Position numbers and translations under genes: made by a program. Below the pieces are notes generated by a model. That model saw only the letters and a program-made list of their open reading frames with translations. It was not told where the DNA came from and made no database searches. Positions 1-8,533 of a stretch of 38,235 nt of DNA are shown one piece after another. The first letter of the stretch is position 1. Each line of letters begins with the position of its first letter. Source of the stretch: Magnetococcales bacterium (GTDB taxonomy: Bacteria; Pseudomonadota; Magnetococcia; Magnetococcales; UBA8363); the NCBI GenBank assembly GCA_015228925.1, contig JADGCQ010000028.1:1-38235 (forward strand), read 5' to 3'.

Positions 1-103
1 CTTCCCGTCCGATCAAAATCTGCAACAAACGTTGCGGCGGCTTTTCAAACAAATCCTTGAGGGTGGTATCGTACTGTGATCTGTTTTTTTCTTTTTGATC
101 TTC

Positions 104-430
104 CCGACATTCCGCACCCCCAGAGAATAATGGCTTTGATGATGGTTATGACATTATGCCTTTTGGTATATGCCGCTCTGGAGTACAAAATCCGCCAAGG
201 ACTCAAGGAGAGAGAGACCTCCTTACCAGACCAGAAAGGCAAACCAACCAAATGCCCTACAGTTCGGTGGGTATTCCAGACGTTTACGGGAATCCATCTT
301 CTTATTGTTAAAGATTCACAATGCGTTATACTTAATATGAACGAGTACCATTGGAGGGTCTTGGCACTCCTCGGAAAACGCTATGAAACCATATATTCCT
401 AAAACGTGTTCTAGGGGTGCGGAATGTCGG
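104..430. mobile_element. Internally deleted IS (MITE-like), IS1634-type
   Basis: The element is bounded by near-perfect 20-bp inverted ends: CCGACATTCCGCACCCCCAG at 104-123 and its complement, with one mismatch, at 411-430. At about 327 bp it is far shorter than a complete IS1634-family element (roughly 1.5-2 kb). It keeps only the 3' end of a transposase frame, which starts right after the left end. The simplest reading is an internal deletion that removed most of the transposase and kept both ends, giving a non-autonomous element that a full-length copy could mobilise. I saw no clear target-site duplication. The outer flanks share a TTTTGA-like stretch in inverted orientation, which may be chance. 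Confidence 0.65.
121..402 (+). pseudogene. C-terminal fragment of IS1634-family transposase
   Basis: About 93 codons match the C-terminus of IS1634-type transposases as I know them: a hydrophobic stretch (RIMALMMVMTLCLLVYA), then PDQKGKPTKCPTVRWVFQ and an ending around LALLGKRYETIY. The frame is open upstream to a GTG at 76, but the family-like sequence begins only inside the left inverted end, so the catalytic DDE core is missing and the product cannot transpose. The natural stop is kept just before the right inverted end. Frame 2 from base 2 to 79 is also open for 25 codons and may be the tail of an unrelated truncated gene; I could not identify it. Confidence 0.65.
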
Positions 431-522
431 TCAAAAGGTTGCGTTAACGCGATCTTTAAGATTTGACGTTGTTCTTTAATTCAACCTTTTTTGATGGCAA
501 ACTGGGTGGCAAGGGGTACGCA

Positions 523-1599
523 TTAGAACTGAGTGTTGGGAATAGATGTTTTGTACGATTTTGTGGCGGCGGTCTTTTTTTGCTGCCGGATCATGTGACG
601 GAGGAAAACAGCAAACACGCCCGCAAAGAGACCCCCGAAAATTCCCGTCAAAACGATGCGCGACTTCTGGGGCCTGACATACGCATTCTCGGGTGGCACC
701 ACAGCCGGATCAATGATATCAAACGCATAGGATGTTTTGACACTCGCCATCATGATTCTTTTCATTTGGCCTTCTTGCAACGAGGCAATGGCATTGCGGA
801 CAACAACAATTTGTGTCCTTTCAAACTCTTCATTCAAGAATTCCATGCTTTTTCGGGCATCCTGAATGGCTAGATCACGCAAAAACAGGTTGATGCGCTC
901 CACAATATGGTTAGCCCAGAGGGTCGCTTGCTCTCTGTCCCCCCATTCGATGGCCAGGGTGATCAGACCGTCTTTTTTATTTTCATTAATGCTGAGGATG
1001 TTATTAAAAAGTTGCACGGCGTCCCACATGCTGGGTGGTTCATCCGTGCTGGGCGACTCATCTGGCAGACCAAGCCAACGTTTCCATCTTGGTATTGGTT
1101 TTTTTTTCCATTTCTGTTTTTCAGCATCCCACCGATCAGCATAAAGAACTTTTATAAGATTTTCTTCTCGCAGAAAGGACTCGATGAAAGCCTTGGACTT
1201 GAGCTTGGCGGTGGCAAAAACCGTGGAATTGCTGGACTGGCTGCCAAGTCCCAACAACTGGGCTGCCCCTCCCAGGTTGGCAAGCACCCCCGACTTGGTT
1301 GATTCTTCACCGGTCACTGGCAGCAACAATACTTCCGCTCTGTAGATAGGATTGCTCGATAATGCCTGGAGTAAGGCCAGAATCGTGGCAATAATCGTGA
1401 ATGTGATGATCAAATACTTCCCACGGACCAAGGTATCCCAAAGTTCGATCAGATTGATCGCATCGTCATCAACCAGAGAGGTGGCAGGAACACTGGGGTC
1501 AGGGGGGAGAGAAGATAGGTTTGAGGAAGGTGTAGTTGCTGACACGATGGGGGCATTCCTATGGATTAAATTTTTGCCACGACGGCGCATGAGGCGCAT
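523..1599 (-). CDS. Wzz-like polysaccharide chain-length determinant
   Basis: An inner-membrane protein of the Wzz/GumC (polysaccharide co-polymerase) class that sets the chain length of O-antigen or exopolysaccharide. The 358-aa protein has the family plan: a cytoplasmic N-terminus, TM1 (about residues 57-78, starting after LWDTLVRGKY), a long periplasmic region with the early 'YRAEVLLLPV' beta segment, a coiled-coil middle, a proline-rich segment before TM2 (DPAVVPPENAYVRPQKSR), and TM2 with the glycine-rich GIFGGLFAGVFAVFL run. It has no C-terminal tyrosine-kinase domain. The first ATG at 1599 has no strong Shine-Dalgarno site, and an in-frame ATG at 1590 is an alternative. It is divergent from the NusG-like gene, which fits a polysaccharide locus. 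The exact polymer is unknown. Confidence 0.85.
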   Translation of the reverse strand: MRLMRRRGKNLIHRNAPIVSATTPSSNLSSLPPDPSVPATSLVDDDAINLIELWDTLVRGKYLIITFTIIATILALLQALSSNPIYRAEVLLLPVTGEESTKSGVLANLGGAAQLLGLGSQSSNSTVFATAKLKSKAFIESFLREENLIKVLYADRWDAEKQKWKKKPIPRWKRWLGLPDESPSTDEPPSMWDAVQLFNNILSINENKKDGLITLAIEWGDREQATLWANHIVERINLFLRDLAIQDARKSMEFLNEEFERTQIVVVRNAIASLQEGQMKRIMMASVKTSYAFDIIDPAVVPPENAYVRPQKSRIVLTGIFGGLFAGVFAVFLRHMIRQQKKTAATKSYKTSIPNTQF

Positions 1600-1802
1600 G
1601 AACTAGCTTGAACTGGGCTGCGCACGTTTCATACACGGTATTCATTAAAAAATCAACCAATTCTGGCATATGGGCCATGCAATGTATCCATGCCTAGGGA
1701 GAAAAGGCCCTTGAATCAATAGTGATTTTGATGTAGCGTATCCCCTGGGGTTTTTTACACCATTGCCATAATGGTGACACGGACAAGGAAATCAAGATTG
1801 TA

Positions 1803-2294
1803 ATGAATCACTGGTATGTTGTACATACGAAACCGAACCAGGAGCAGGTCGCGAGAAACAATCTGATCAATCAGGGGTATACGTGTTTTTTCCCAAAAGT
1901 GCGGGTGATGAGGCTTAGAAGAAACAAACGGGCCCCTGTGGCTGTGCCCTTCTTTTATAGCTACCTTTTTATCAATCTTGATATTGAAAATACCAATATT
2001 GGACCAATCCGCTCGACTTTTGGGGTGCGTGGACTCGTCCGATTCGGTGGGTACTATCCGGTGATCAGCGATGATTTCATCAACCAGCTGTACGCCATGG
2101 CGGACGCGGGAGATATCCTGAGTCTGCCTGCCAAAGAGTTTGAACCCAACCAGGTTGTCCAAATAAAAGGCGGTCCATTGTGTGGGTATGAAGCCATCTT
2201 TTTGGCAAAAAATAATAAGGAACGTGCGCTCATTTTGATCGACATCATTGGGACAAAAAGAGAGATCAGTATGCCTATGTCGGACTTGATATAG
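1803..2294 (+). CDS. NusG-like antiterminator (RfaH type)
   Basis: A 163-aa NusG paralogue. The NGN domain covers roughly residues 1-105 (MNHWYVVHTKPNQEQVARNNL, then YLFINLD and IRSTFGVRGLVRFG, the segments that contact RNA polymerase). A short KOW-like C-terminal domain follows (about 115-163, QVVQIKGGPLCGYEAIF). Its length and the YVVHTKPNQE opening are closer to RfaH-type specialised factors than to housekeeping NusG, which normally sits beside secE and rplK; neither is here. RfaH-type proteins let polymerase read through long polysaccharide operons, and the divergent Wzz gene supports that role. AAGGA lies upstream of the ATG. The operon it controls is not visible in the window. Confidence 0.85.
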   Translation: MNHWYVVHTKPNQEQVARNNLINQGYTCFFPKVRVMRLRRNKRAPVAVPFFYSYLFINLDIENTNIGPIRSTFGVRGLVRFGGYYPVISDDFINQLYAMADAGDILSLPAKEFEPNQVVQIKGGPLCGYEAIFLAKNNKERALILIDIIGTKREISMPMSDLI

Positions 2295-2426
2295 AACCAG
2301 ACGCCAGGGAATAGATCACGACTGGATCGATTGATGGCATCTGGCGCACGGCGTAATCGTTTACTCCCCCCCCAGGTAAGCTTCTTGTTTTCGGATGATT
2401 TTTTGGAAGTCTGTCAGGACCAACCA

Positions 2427-3059
2427 TTACCGACAGGGGCGGGAGTCAACGGCCAGGGGATCGCCACCGGATGAGAACCGCTGCTGCAATGATTGCCGGT
2501 TGATCTGAAGCCATTGCATCCCCAAAATGACCGACCCGGCGTTGATCTCTCCTTGAGCCATCATCTCCAATACTTCGGAAAATGGTATGCAAATCGTTCG
2601 GATATCCTCCTCTTCCTCACGAACGCCACTTGCGGATGGTGGCACTGTGCTGTCAAAGATCCCAAGGAACAGGTGGATACGCTCCGTGGTTCCACTGGGA
2701 CTGATGTAAAAAGTATTGATATGTTCCAGGACCGATGGCGTCCAACCGGTCTCTTCCTGGATCTCTTTCAGTGCCACCGCTTTGACATCGGCACGACCTT
2801 GACAGGCCCCGGCAGCCAGTTCCGTTACCCAACCCCGGTTTTCACGCAAGTGGGCACCAATGCGAAATTGTTGTACCAGACCAACCTTATCCCGTATCGG
2901 ATCATACAGGATGATCGCGACCCCATCTCCCCGTTCCAAGGCTTCCAGAACGACCGTTCCGCTCATCTGACCATCAAAACGGCGATAGCGCAACATCACC
3001 TTGAAAAGGCGGAAAAATCCTCGATAGACCTCTTTGGTTTCAATCACTTCAACGTCCAT
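2427..3059 (-). CDS. nudF: ADP-ribose pyrophosphatase (Nudix hydrolase)
   Basis: A 210-aa Nudix enzyme expected to split ADP-ribose into AMP and ribose-5-phosphate; E. coli NudF is about the same size. The Nudix box is GACQGRADVKAVALKEIQEE followed by TGW. The metal-binding KEIQEE is kept, but the glutamate five residues after the first glycine is alanine and the usual RE is KE. Upstream, GWVTELAAG and VGLVQQFRIG match the ADPRase subgroup. The frame is open 145 codons further upstream, but that part is low-complexity. The ATG at 3059 has AAGGGG at a good distance and starts family-like sequence (YRGFFRLFKVMLRYRRFDG). Confidence 0.85.
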   Translation of the reverse strand: MDVEVIETKEVYRGFFRLFKVMLRYRRFDGQMSGTVVLEALERGDGVAIILYDPIRDKVGLVQQFRIGAHLRENRGWVTELAAGACQGRADVKAVALKEIQEETGWTPSVLEHINTFYISPSGTTERIHLFLGIFDSTVPPSASGVREEEEDIRTICIPFSEVLEMMAQGEINAGSVILGMQWLQINRQSLQQRFSSGGDPLAVDSRPCR

Positions 3060-3685
3060 TAAGACCCCTTGATCATGGCATTTTGGCTGACACGGCAACT
3101 TTTTCCATCCCCTGGGGCATTTGATACCACTCCATACAGGATCAAACAATGGGATCTGGTGAAAATTATTGACGGCATGATACATGCATGTCTTATCCTT
3201 CAAGAAGGTGTCCTTGGAAGCAAACGACTCACGAGTTCTTGGCCAGGAACCGATAAGGATAGTAAGGGCTGTCTCATCGCCTGTGGACTCGCAACCGTGG
3301 GGCCTCCTCGTGCGGTTTCCGCACACGGGGGCTGCGGTTGGGCTGGAGCCATGGGGAGGGGCGGCGCGGGGAAGGTCACCGAAAACCGTGACTCCTGTTC
3401 TTGTGAGGTTCCTGGAGCTATTTTCTTCGGGAATTCGTGGGCGGGTTGGCCAGAAAAAGTGCCAAAAAATAAGTGGGGGGTTACCCCCCACCATCCAATT
3501 CTGAGGGATCTTCCTGGATTCCGTGTCGTGAGTTTGTCCCTAAAGTCAAAAAATAAATGCATTGATCCCCTGTCCAAATTCGCCGTGGTTCTCAAGACTG
3601 TGCATCGTTAAAAGATGGTTTCGATTCCGCGAGGCTGGCAACGCTTGTGTTCATGCCCAGTTGCGTTTTTCCTTAAAGAGGGTTC
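3060..3685. other. Non-coding stretch with GC-rich hairpins
   Basis: This 626-nt gap lies between the divergent nudF and GGDEF-like genes. Frames are open on both strands across the GC-rich part, but the translations are low-complexity (Pro/Arg/Gly) and match nothing I know. Visible structures are a perfect 6-bp hairpin at 3310-3324 (GTGCGG-TTT-CCGCAC) and a perfect 8-bp G/C hairpin at 3473-3491. The ribosome site for the downstream gene is AGAGGG just before 3686. A decayed gene or insertion element is possible, but I could not recognise one. Confidence 0.4.
3473..3491. repeat. G-rich intergenic hairpin, copy 1
   Basis: Perfect palindrome GTGGGGGG-TTA-CCCCCCAC. It belongs to a loose set of G6/C6 intergenic hairpins, also found at 6820, 22016 and 38215. 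Confidence 0.5.
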
Positions 3686-4933
3686 ATGTCAACGACCATC
3701 CTTATTGAAACCCTGTACGATCTTCTGCGACAAAACCCACCTGAGACGGAAAAGGCACTGGCATTGATCGATCATGCCCTCGCCGCCGGCGTTTGTGCTT
3801 ATGAAAGAAATCAGGGCAAAAAAATGGTCGAGGGTTTGTTGAATGCGTTGGCAGGATGGTGGGGTGCGGAGGAAGGGGTTGGCTTGGCCATTGAGCGTTG
3901 TCGTCAGTTTGAGGGGCATGGGTATGATCCGCAGCAGTTTGTTCAGGCGTGTACCCCTTTGTTTGCCTATGCTGGATCCCGGTGGAAAACTGAAAACAAC
4001 GATTCTTCATCGGCGTTGGTCCCCAGAATCTGGGAGGCCTTGGAAATGTTGGCAAAACATAATCACGATGTCGCTCATGCGATCAGAACCCCACCGTCAA
4101 AACCTTCCAGCATGGAACAATTGATCCAACGATTGGAATCTATGGATATTCCGGGTAGGATGACCCAGGACAATCAGGAAAATGATCGGTGTTTCGATAC
4201 GGCTTGGCGGCGTTTGGATCAGGGGCTGGCAGAGATTGTTCAAGGTGATGGGATGGTCCGTGCGGATGATCTGGAGTCCAGAATATCGCGTGTGACCACA
4301 TGGACGGAAGATTGGATGCGGGAAGCGGGGAGGGTGGGGCAGTGCCAGGATGAAAATCGGCAAAAAGGGGAAAAACTGAAAATACGCATCGATGCCCTGG
4401 AAACTGCCATTGCTTCCAGCCAGGTGGCCCATTTCATTGATCCCAAGACGGGGCTTTCAGACCACTCATCATTTTCTGTTCGACTCAATCGGTTATTGGA
4501 TCGTGCCCGCCATCTGGGGGAAATTTTTGCCATCGGGGTGATCCGTTTGGAAAATTATGATGCCTTGGAGGCATCATTGACTGCGGACGCGATGGCTTTG
4601 ATGATCCGGGAAATGGCCGAGGAAATTCGCCAACATCTGGAAGAACATGATTTCATTGCTCGGATCGCACCGGATCGCCTTGGGATTTTGTTCCCTAAAA
4701 CGGGAAGTGAACGCTCCGCAGCGGTGATCGCCGAATTAAATCGATCCTTGTATTGCACGCTATCGTCATTGAACCCGGGCATTTCCCGGTTGCGCATTAT
4801 GGGTGGCAGTCTTTGTTTTCAGCAGGGGATGACCGTTAAGGAGATGATGGTCAAAGTCGCGCAGTTGGCCAATGACCTGGATGTGGCCAAGGCAGACAGA
4901 TTGGAGGTGTCCGAGGAGCCTGAATGTGATTGA
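3686..4933 (+). CDS. Degenerate GGDEF-domain protein
   Basis: A 415-aa soluble protein with no signal peptide or membrane segment. The N-terminal ~230 residues are helical and unassigned. The C-terminal ~170 residues follow the GGDEF (diguanylate cyclase) pattern: the opening DPKTGLSDHSSF (canonical D.LTGL.NR..F), then the FAIGVIRLENYDAL strand where FDxF is expected. The signature position reads RIAPDRLGILFP instead of RxGGDEF, so the catalytic and GTP-binding residues are gone. It is probably a non-catalytic sensor or scaffold. AGAGGG precedes the ATG. The stop overlaps the next gene's GTG by 8 nt, so the two are likely co-translated and may work together. Confidence 0.7.
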   Translation: MSTTILIETLYDLLRQNPPETEKALALIDHALAAGVCAYERNQGKKMVEGLLNALAGWWGAEEGVGLAIERCRQFEGHGYDPQQFVQACTPLFAYAGSRWKTENNDSSSALVPRIWEALEMLAKHNHDVAHAIRTPPSKPSSMEQLIQRLESMDIPGRMTQDNQENDRCFDTAWRRLDQGLAEIVQGDGMVRADDLESRISRVTTWTEDWMREAGRVGQCQDENRQKGEKLKIRIDALETAIASSQVAHFIDPKTGLSDHSSFSVRLNRLLDRARHLGEIFAIGVIRLENYDALEASLTADAMALMIREMAEEIRQHLEEHDFIARIAPDRLGILFPKTGSERSAAVIAELNRSLYCTLSSLNPGISRLRIMGGSLCFQQGMTVKEMMVKVAQLANDLDVAKADRLEVSEEPECD

Positions 4934-6212
4934 AACATCCAGAAACATCCATAAACTTCGGGGTTTGCTCCTTGAAACACCCATGCAGGCTCACCCGGTG
5001 ATGTCGGTGGCCAAAGAGATGATGCTTCATGGTGTCAATGATCGTGAGGTGTTTTATTTCCAACAGGCGGCCATTGTGCTTTTAGAACGGGTTTTCGGCC
5101 CATGTCTGCACGGCCATGTGGAGGAGGAATCCATTCTTAAAAGATTGGTTGCCAGGATTCGGCGCAATCCAGGTATCGATCCTGACGAGGTGGCTGGTGC
5201 GGTCGCTCCATTGATTTTAAGTGTTTCGCAACATTCGGCATCATCGGTTGGTCGTGAATCCTCTCAGGAGGAGGCGGATCGTGTGCGGGCGTTGTTGTCG
5301 CGCATTCCAGGATTCCAAGAAGTTTGCGATAAAAGCCAGGGCGAGACTTCAGGCTGGCGTTGGGTTGAGGCGTGTGTTGAGGCGTGTATTCTGGAGCAGG
5401 GACGCAATCAAAGGCGTGAAGAACGAGAATGGCAGCGGCGCAGACATCAGTTGGAACGGATGGCGCACGCCTTGATTCAGGCCTGTGAACGCATCCATCT
5501 TCCAACCGATGTGTTGCACAAAGCCATACAAGCCTTGGAGGGTACGGAATCGTTGGCTGTCAAGCTAGATGCTTTTGTGGAAAGTCTTCTGGGTGAGGCG
5601 CACAAATTAAAAACATCGATGGATGCGGCGCGTCGCTACATCGATCGGGCGGAGGCGGCTATTGAAGAACTGAATGGACTTTTCCGCAAGGCCGACGTGC
5701 AACTGATGCAATCCCGGGATGAGGAATTGCTGGATATCTTTACGGGGCTTGGTAATCGCTTTGCGTTGACGGAACACCGAAAGCGGTACGCATCTGGTAC
5801 AAAACAGGTCTTGTTGTTCGTCTATTGTGATGAGGGGACAACGATTCGCCCCAAAATAGCGCGGTCTGAGGTTTTGCGTGTTTTAGGATTCATCGGGCGA
5901 CGCATCCAAAAAATGCAGATTGGGTTGCCGTTTCATATTGGCAATGAAACCATCGTGGTCATCCTTTCCCGTCCTTTTGTCCATCAGGAGATCGACTGTG
6001 CCGTCAGGGAACAAATCCTCGACCGGTTGCGGGAAGCCAAGGGATTTCCAACCCACGTAAGCTTTGGATTGGCGGCTCTGTCGGCGAGCGGTTTTTCGGA
6101 TGAGGCGGTCATGTTGGAGGAGGGGAGACACTTGGCGAAAAATTCGGCCATGAGGGGTGGCCAGCTTTTGCAGGTGGAAAAGATCGTCTCCGATCCATCC
6201 CAAACGTCGTAA
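4926..6212 (+). CDS. Second degenerate GGDEF-like protein
   Basis: A 428-aa protein from a GTG at 4926, chosen because GAGGAG lies 7 nt upstream and the start overlaps the preceding stop. An ATG at 4983 is an alternative. The N-terminal two thirds are helical, with a probable coiled coil around the middle (HKLKTSMDAARRYIDRAEAA region). The C-terminal ~150 residues begin DEELLDIFTGLGNRFALTEH, matching the GGDEF-domain opening, but the signature site reads PFHIGNETIVVIL, so cyclase activity is not expected. It may be a diverged paralogue of the upstream gene. A partner role, for example hetero-oligomerisation or c-di-GMP-independent signalling, is inference. Confidence 0.6.
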   Translation: MIETSRNIHKLRGLLLETPMQAHPVMSVAKEMMLHGVNDREVFYFQQAAIVLLERVFGPCLHGHVEEESILKRLVARIRRNPGIDPDEVAGAVAPLILSVSQHSASSVGRESSQEEADRVRALLSRIPGFQEVCDKSQGETSGWRWVEACVEACILEQGRNQRREEREWQRRRHQLERMAHALIQACERIHLPTDVLHKAIQALEGTESLAVKLDAFVESLLGEAHKLKTSMDAARRYIDRAEAAIEELNGLFRKADVQLMQSRDEELLDIFTGLGNRFALTEHRKRYASGTKQVLLFVYCDEGTTIRPKIARSEVLRVLGFIGRRIQKMQIGLPFHIGNETIVVILSRPFVHQEIDCAVREQILDRLREAKGFPTHVSFGLAALSASGFSDEAVMLEEGRHLAKNSAMRGGQLLQVEKIVSDPSQTS

Positions 6213-6302
6213 AGAGGATGTGATGTGACTTGCAATAATACAAAATTTAAAATATTTTTAGTCCGTCTTTTCCGCTTTTTTATCATTTTTTGGGAGATAA
6301 CC

Positions 6303-6767
6303 ATGAAACGTTTTTCAGCCATGGGTCGTGGCTTAGTCTTAAGTTTGGCGTTGATCGTCCCTGGAACCGTCATCAGTGGGTGTGCATCCAAGGCCCAGAG
6401 CGGTGCCGGTTTGGGCGCATTGGGTGGTGGATTGATCGGTAGTTTGGCAGGCCCTTCAAAAAATAAGGAACAAAATGCACTGATCGGTGCGGCTGTGGGC
6501 GGCTTGTTGGGATATGCCATCGGTAATGAGATGGATAAGGCCGATAGGGCGCAAATCGACACGGCTCTTGAGGTGGGAAAATCCAATCAGGTTCGGGAGT
6601 GGACCAATCCCGATACGGGCCGCAGTTATGCGGTGACTCCCATGCAACCCAAACGTGTCAACGGGCGCGATTGTCGCGATATTCTTGTCGATGTCATCGT
6701 CGATGGTCGGCATGATACAGCGACCCATACCGCATGCCGCAGTGATGATGGTACTTGGGAAATGTAG
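6303..6767 (+). CDS. Glycine-zipper surface lipoprotein (17-kDa-antigen-like)
   Basis: A 154-aa predicted lipoprotein. A signal peptide (MKRFSAMGRGLVLSLALIVP) leads to a lipobox ending ISGC, with the Cys about residue 24 as the lipidation site. A 2TM glycine zipper follows (GAGLGALGGGLIGSLAG and ALIGAAVGGLLGYAIGNEMD), as in Rickettsia 17-kDa surface antigen and SlyB-type proteins. The C-terminal part (WTNPDTGRSYAVTP... DCRDILVDVIVDG) matches the soluble domain of this family. It probably sits in the outer membrane and supports envelope integrity. The frame is open upstream to 6225, but GGGAG before the ATG at 6303 and the signal peptide fix the start. Confidence 0.85.
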   Translation: MKRFSAMGRGLVLSLALIVPGTVISGCASKAQSGAGLGALGGGLIGSLAGPSKNKEQNALIGAAVGGLLGYAIGNEMDKADRAQIDTALEVGKSNQVREWTNPDTGRSYAVTPMQPKRVNGRDCRDILVDVIVDGRHDTATHTACRSDDGTWEM

Positions 6768-6819
6768 TTGGGTTTGATCTCTTTTTAAGTGAGTACCTTG
6801 GGGCTTGCTTCAGGTTCCG

Positions 6820-6839
6820 CCGGGGGGTGATCCCCCCGG
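6820..6839. repeat. G-rich intergenic hairpin, copy 2
   Basis: Perfect 8-bp stem CCGGGGGG-TGAT-CCCCCCGG, flanked by TTCCG and GGAAT, which extend pairing with a bulge. It lies downstream of the lipoprotein gene and could act as a weak terminator, although no T-run follows on the plus strand. It resembles the copy at 22016 read on the other strand. Confidence 0.5.
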
Positions 6840-6992
6840 AATCCCCGTGGTCATTGGATGGGAATACTGTGATGCGTACCGATTGTGCGTAGGGTGGTTT
6901 GGATAATTTCCGTTGAATTTTTAACGCATCGGGTCCATTTTGTCAGGCAGTGGTTAACGACACTTTCAACCTTCCCGGAATGCGGAGTTGAC

Positions 6993-7595
6993 ATGGAACT
7001 CGAGGACGCAATTGTCAAACGCCGATCAGTCAAAAAATTTGACCCCGAATTTCATCTGAATGATCCTCAGGTGGAGCGGTTGATTTCCCTAGCGTTATTG
7101 TCTCCGACGGCATTCAATATCCAAAATTGGCGGTTTCTTTGGTTGTCTGATCCCAATCTGCGTCTGGAATTTCGGAAAATTGCCTGGGATCAAGCCCAAG
7201 TGACCGATGCTTCGGCCTTTATCCTCATTGCGGCTGACCTGAAAGCATGGGATCGCGATCCTGAACGGTATTGGCGTAACCAACCCGACTTTGCCAAAAC
7301 CGTGGTGCCTGCCATGGGGCAATATTATCGTGGGAAGGAGAGGATCCAACGCGATGAAGCCATGCGTAGTGCCGGAATAGCCGCCCAGACCCTGATGCTC
7401 GCGGCCAAAGGGATGGGGTTGGATTCTTGTCCCATGACAGGTTTTAATTATGATGCCGCAGGATCGTTAATCAAACTGCCCAAAGATTATTGCCTGACCA
7501 TGGCCGTGGCCGTCGGTCGTGCCCTGGAACCCGCGAACGCACGCGGGGGGCAACTACCCTTGTCGGAAGTGTTTTTCAAAAATCGGTTTCCTTAG
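6993..7595 (+). CDS. Nitroreductase-family flavoprotein
   Basis: A 200-aa FMN-dependent NAD(P)H oxidoreductase of the NfnB/NfsB-like superfamily. MELEDAIVKRRSVKKFDP provides the conserved RRS FMN-phosphate contact, LLSPTAFNIQNWRF is the SPSxxNxQPW-type segment, and the C-terminal MGLDSCPMTGFN matches the family GLDSCPMxGF motif. Length is normal. The frame runs upstream to 6885, but the ATG at 6993 with CGGAG ahead begins family sequence. It likely reduces quinones or nitro compounds in the cytoplasm; the true substrate cannot be told. A strong intrinsic terminator follows, and this is the last conserved gene before the accessory island. Confidence 0.85.
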   Translation: MELEDAIVKRRSVKKFDPEFHLNDPQVERLISLALLSPTAFNIQNWRFLWLSDPNLRLEFRKIAWDQAQVTDASAFILIAADLKAWDRDPERYWRNQPDFAKTVVPAMGQYYRGKERIQRDEAMRSAGIAAQTLMLAAKGMGLDSCPMTGFNYDAAGSLIKLPKDYCLTMAVAVGRALEPANARGGQLPLSEVFFKNRFP

Positions 7596-7634
7596 GGCGT
7601 GCTGACATTCAATAATTTATTGATACCACTCCCT

Positions 7635-7683
7635 AAAAAAAGTTGGTGTTCCAAGATTAAGTCTTGGAACACCAACTTTTTTT
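7635..7683. terminator. Strong intrinsic terminator after nitroreductase
   Basis: AAAAAAAGTTGGTGTTCCAAG pairs with CTTGGAACACCAACTTTTTTT around a 7-nt loop. The stem is long and perfect with a flanking A-run and T-run, so it can stop transcription in both directions. Confidence 0.93.
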
Positions 7684-8028
7684 GGTACAACAAGGACCAA
7701 GTCAATATTGCGTGGGATTTTGTAGGGAATACGTTCAAAGAGGAATATTTGTTGAAATTTTAGGTAAAAAATTTTAGGTTAAATAATAAACCTATAAATT
7801 ACGGCCTTGCCTGATTCATTCTAATTCGTGTAATGTTACCGTGGAGTGTTGGACTTGATGCGTTTGAGTCAGTCCTGCTGAAGTTGATTTTGTTTCAAGC
7901 AAAGGCGGTGGAAGTTGATGATTCCTTTGATTTTACCTTTCTCGAAAGTTGGGAAATGTAGAACCAAAGGTCGTTTTTTTTAATTCGGGTGCCGCAGAGT
8001 GCAATTATTATCTTGAGGAGTTATTACA
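7684..8028. other. AT-rich gap at the left edge of the accessory island
   Basis: No gene is visible. The stretch is AT-rich with an 11-bp direct repeat, AAATTTTAGGT, at 7755-7765 and 7769-7779, and a small inverted repeat AGGTT/AACCT just after it. It changes composition sharply from the nitroreductase gene and may mark the island boundary. No attachment site or integrase was found. Confidence 0.35.
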
Positions 8029-8289
8029 ATGTCTGGTGGTATGGAAGATCTCAGCAGTAGCAAGCGCGTGTCTGTTAACGAAAGGACAAAATGGCTGAGA
8101 ACCCGCATACTTTGTCAGCAGAGCGATTTACTTTCCTGTAATCGCAACAGTTCCCCCCGAATCAAAGACCTCAAACGAGAGGATTTTCCTCCTGTCCGAG
8201 ATTGCACCTTTAACTTGCCCAACGGAGCCTTTATGCCAACGGCCCTCCTGGTGAAACGCTCCTCCGAAGAAGTAACAATGTCTCGGTGA
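8029..8289 (+). CDS. Small hypothetical protein (86 aa)
   Basis: An 86-aa ORF I do not recognise. It has a convincing ribosome site, GAGGAG about 9 nt before the ATG, which is the main argument that it is translated. The protein is basic and hydrophilic (SSKRVSVNERTKWLRTRIL), with three cysteines, no signal peptide and no membrane segment. It stands alone between the nitroreductase terminator and the next gene. Codon use is less regular than in neighbouring housekeeping genes. It may be a recently acquired or decaying gene. Confidence 0.4.
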   Translation: MSGGMEDLSSSKRVSVNERTKWLRTRILCQQSDLLSCNRNSSPRIKDLKREDFPPVRDCTFNLPNGAFMPTALLVKRSSEEVTMSR

Positions 8290-8438
8290 CATCTGGACGC
8301 TATTCGGGGGGAATGGTACTGGGGTGGGTGTCGGTTTGCCTCTTCAAGTCTGCTGCATCATGTAAAATGTCACTGTGTTTTTGGTCGGTTGACAGTCGGG
8401 TGCTTCCGGGATGACCGTTCTTGTTCCCGGCCCCATGG

Positions 8439-8466
8439 CTGACTGTGCAAACCCTGTTATCATAAT
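8439..8466 (+). promoter_or_regulatory. Candidate sigma70 promoter for the 289-aa gene
   Basis: CTGACT at 8439-8444 and CATAAT at 8461-8466 are separated by 16 nt, giving a fair -35 and a good -10. Transcription would start near 8473, about 60 nt ahead of the ATG at 8534. Confidence 0.35.
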
Positions 8467-8533
8467 TTTACAGGTATTCGTTGTATGGGTTGCCTATTGC
8501 TAACCTCAATAACATTCTCCAAGGGAAGTAGAT

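Noticed and set aside
3200-3595. Minus-strand 131-codon open frame upstream of nudF
   Set aside because: Composition is Pro/Arg-biased GC-rich, there is no ribosome site, and no family is recognisable.
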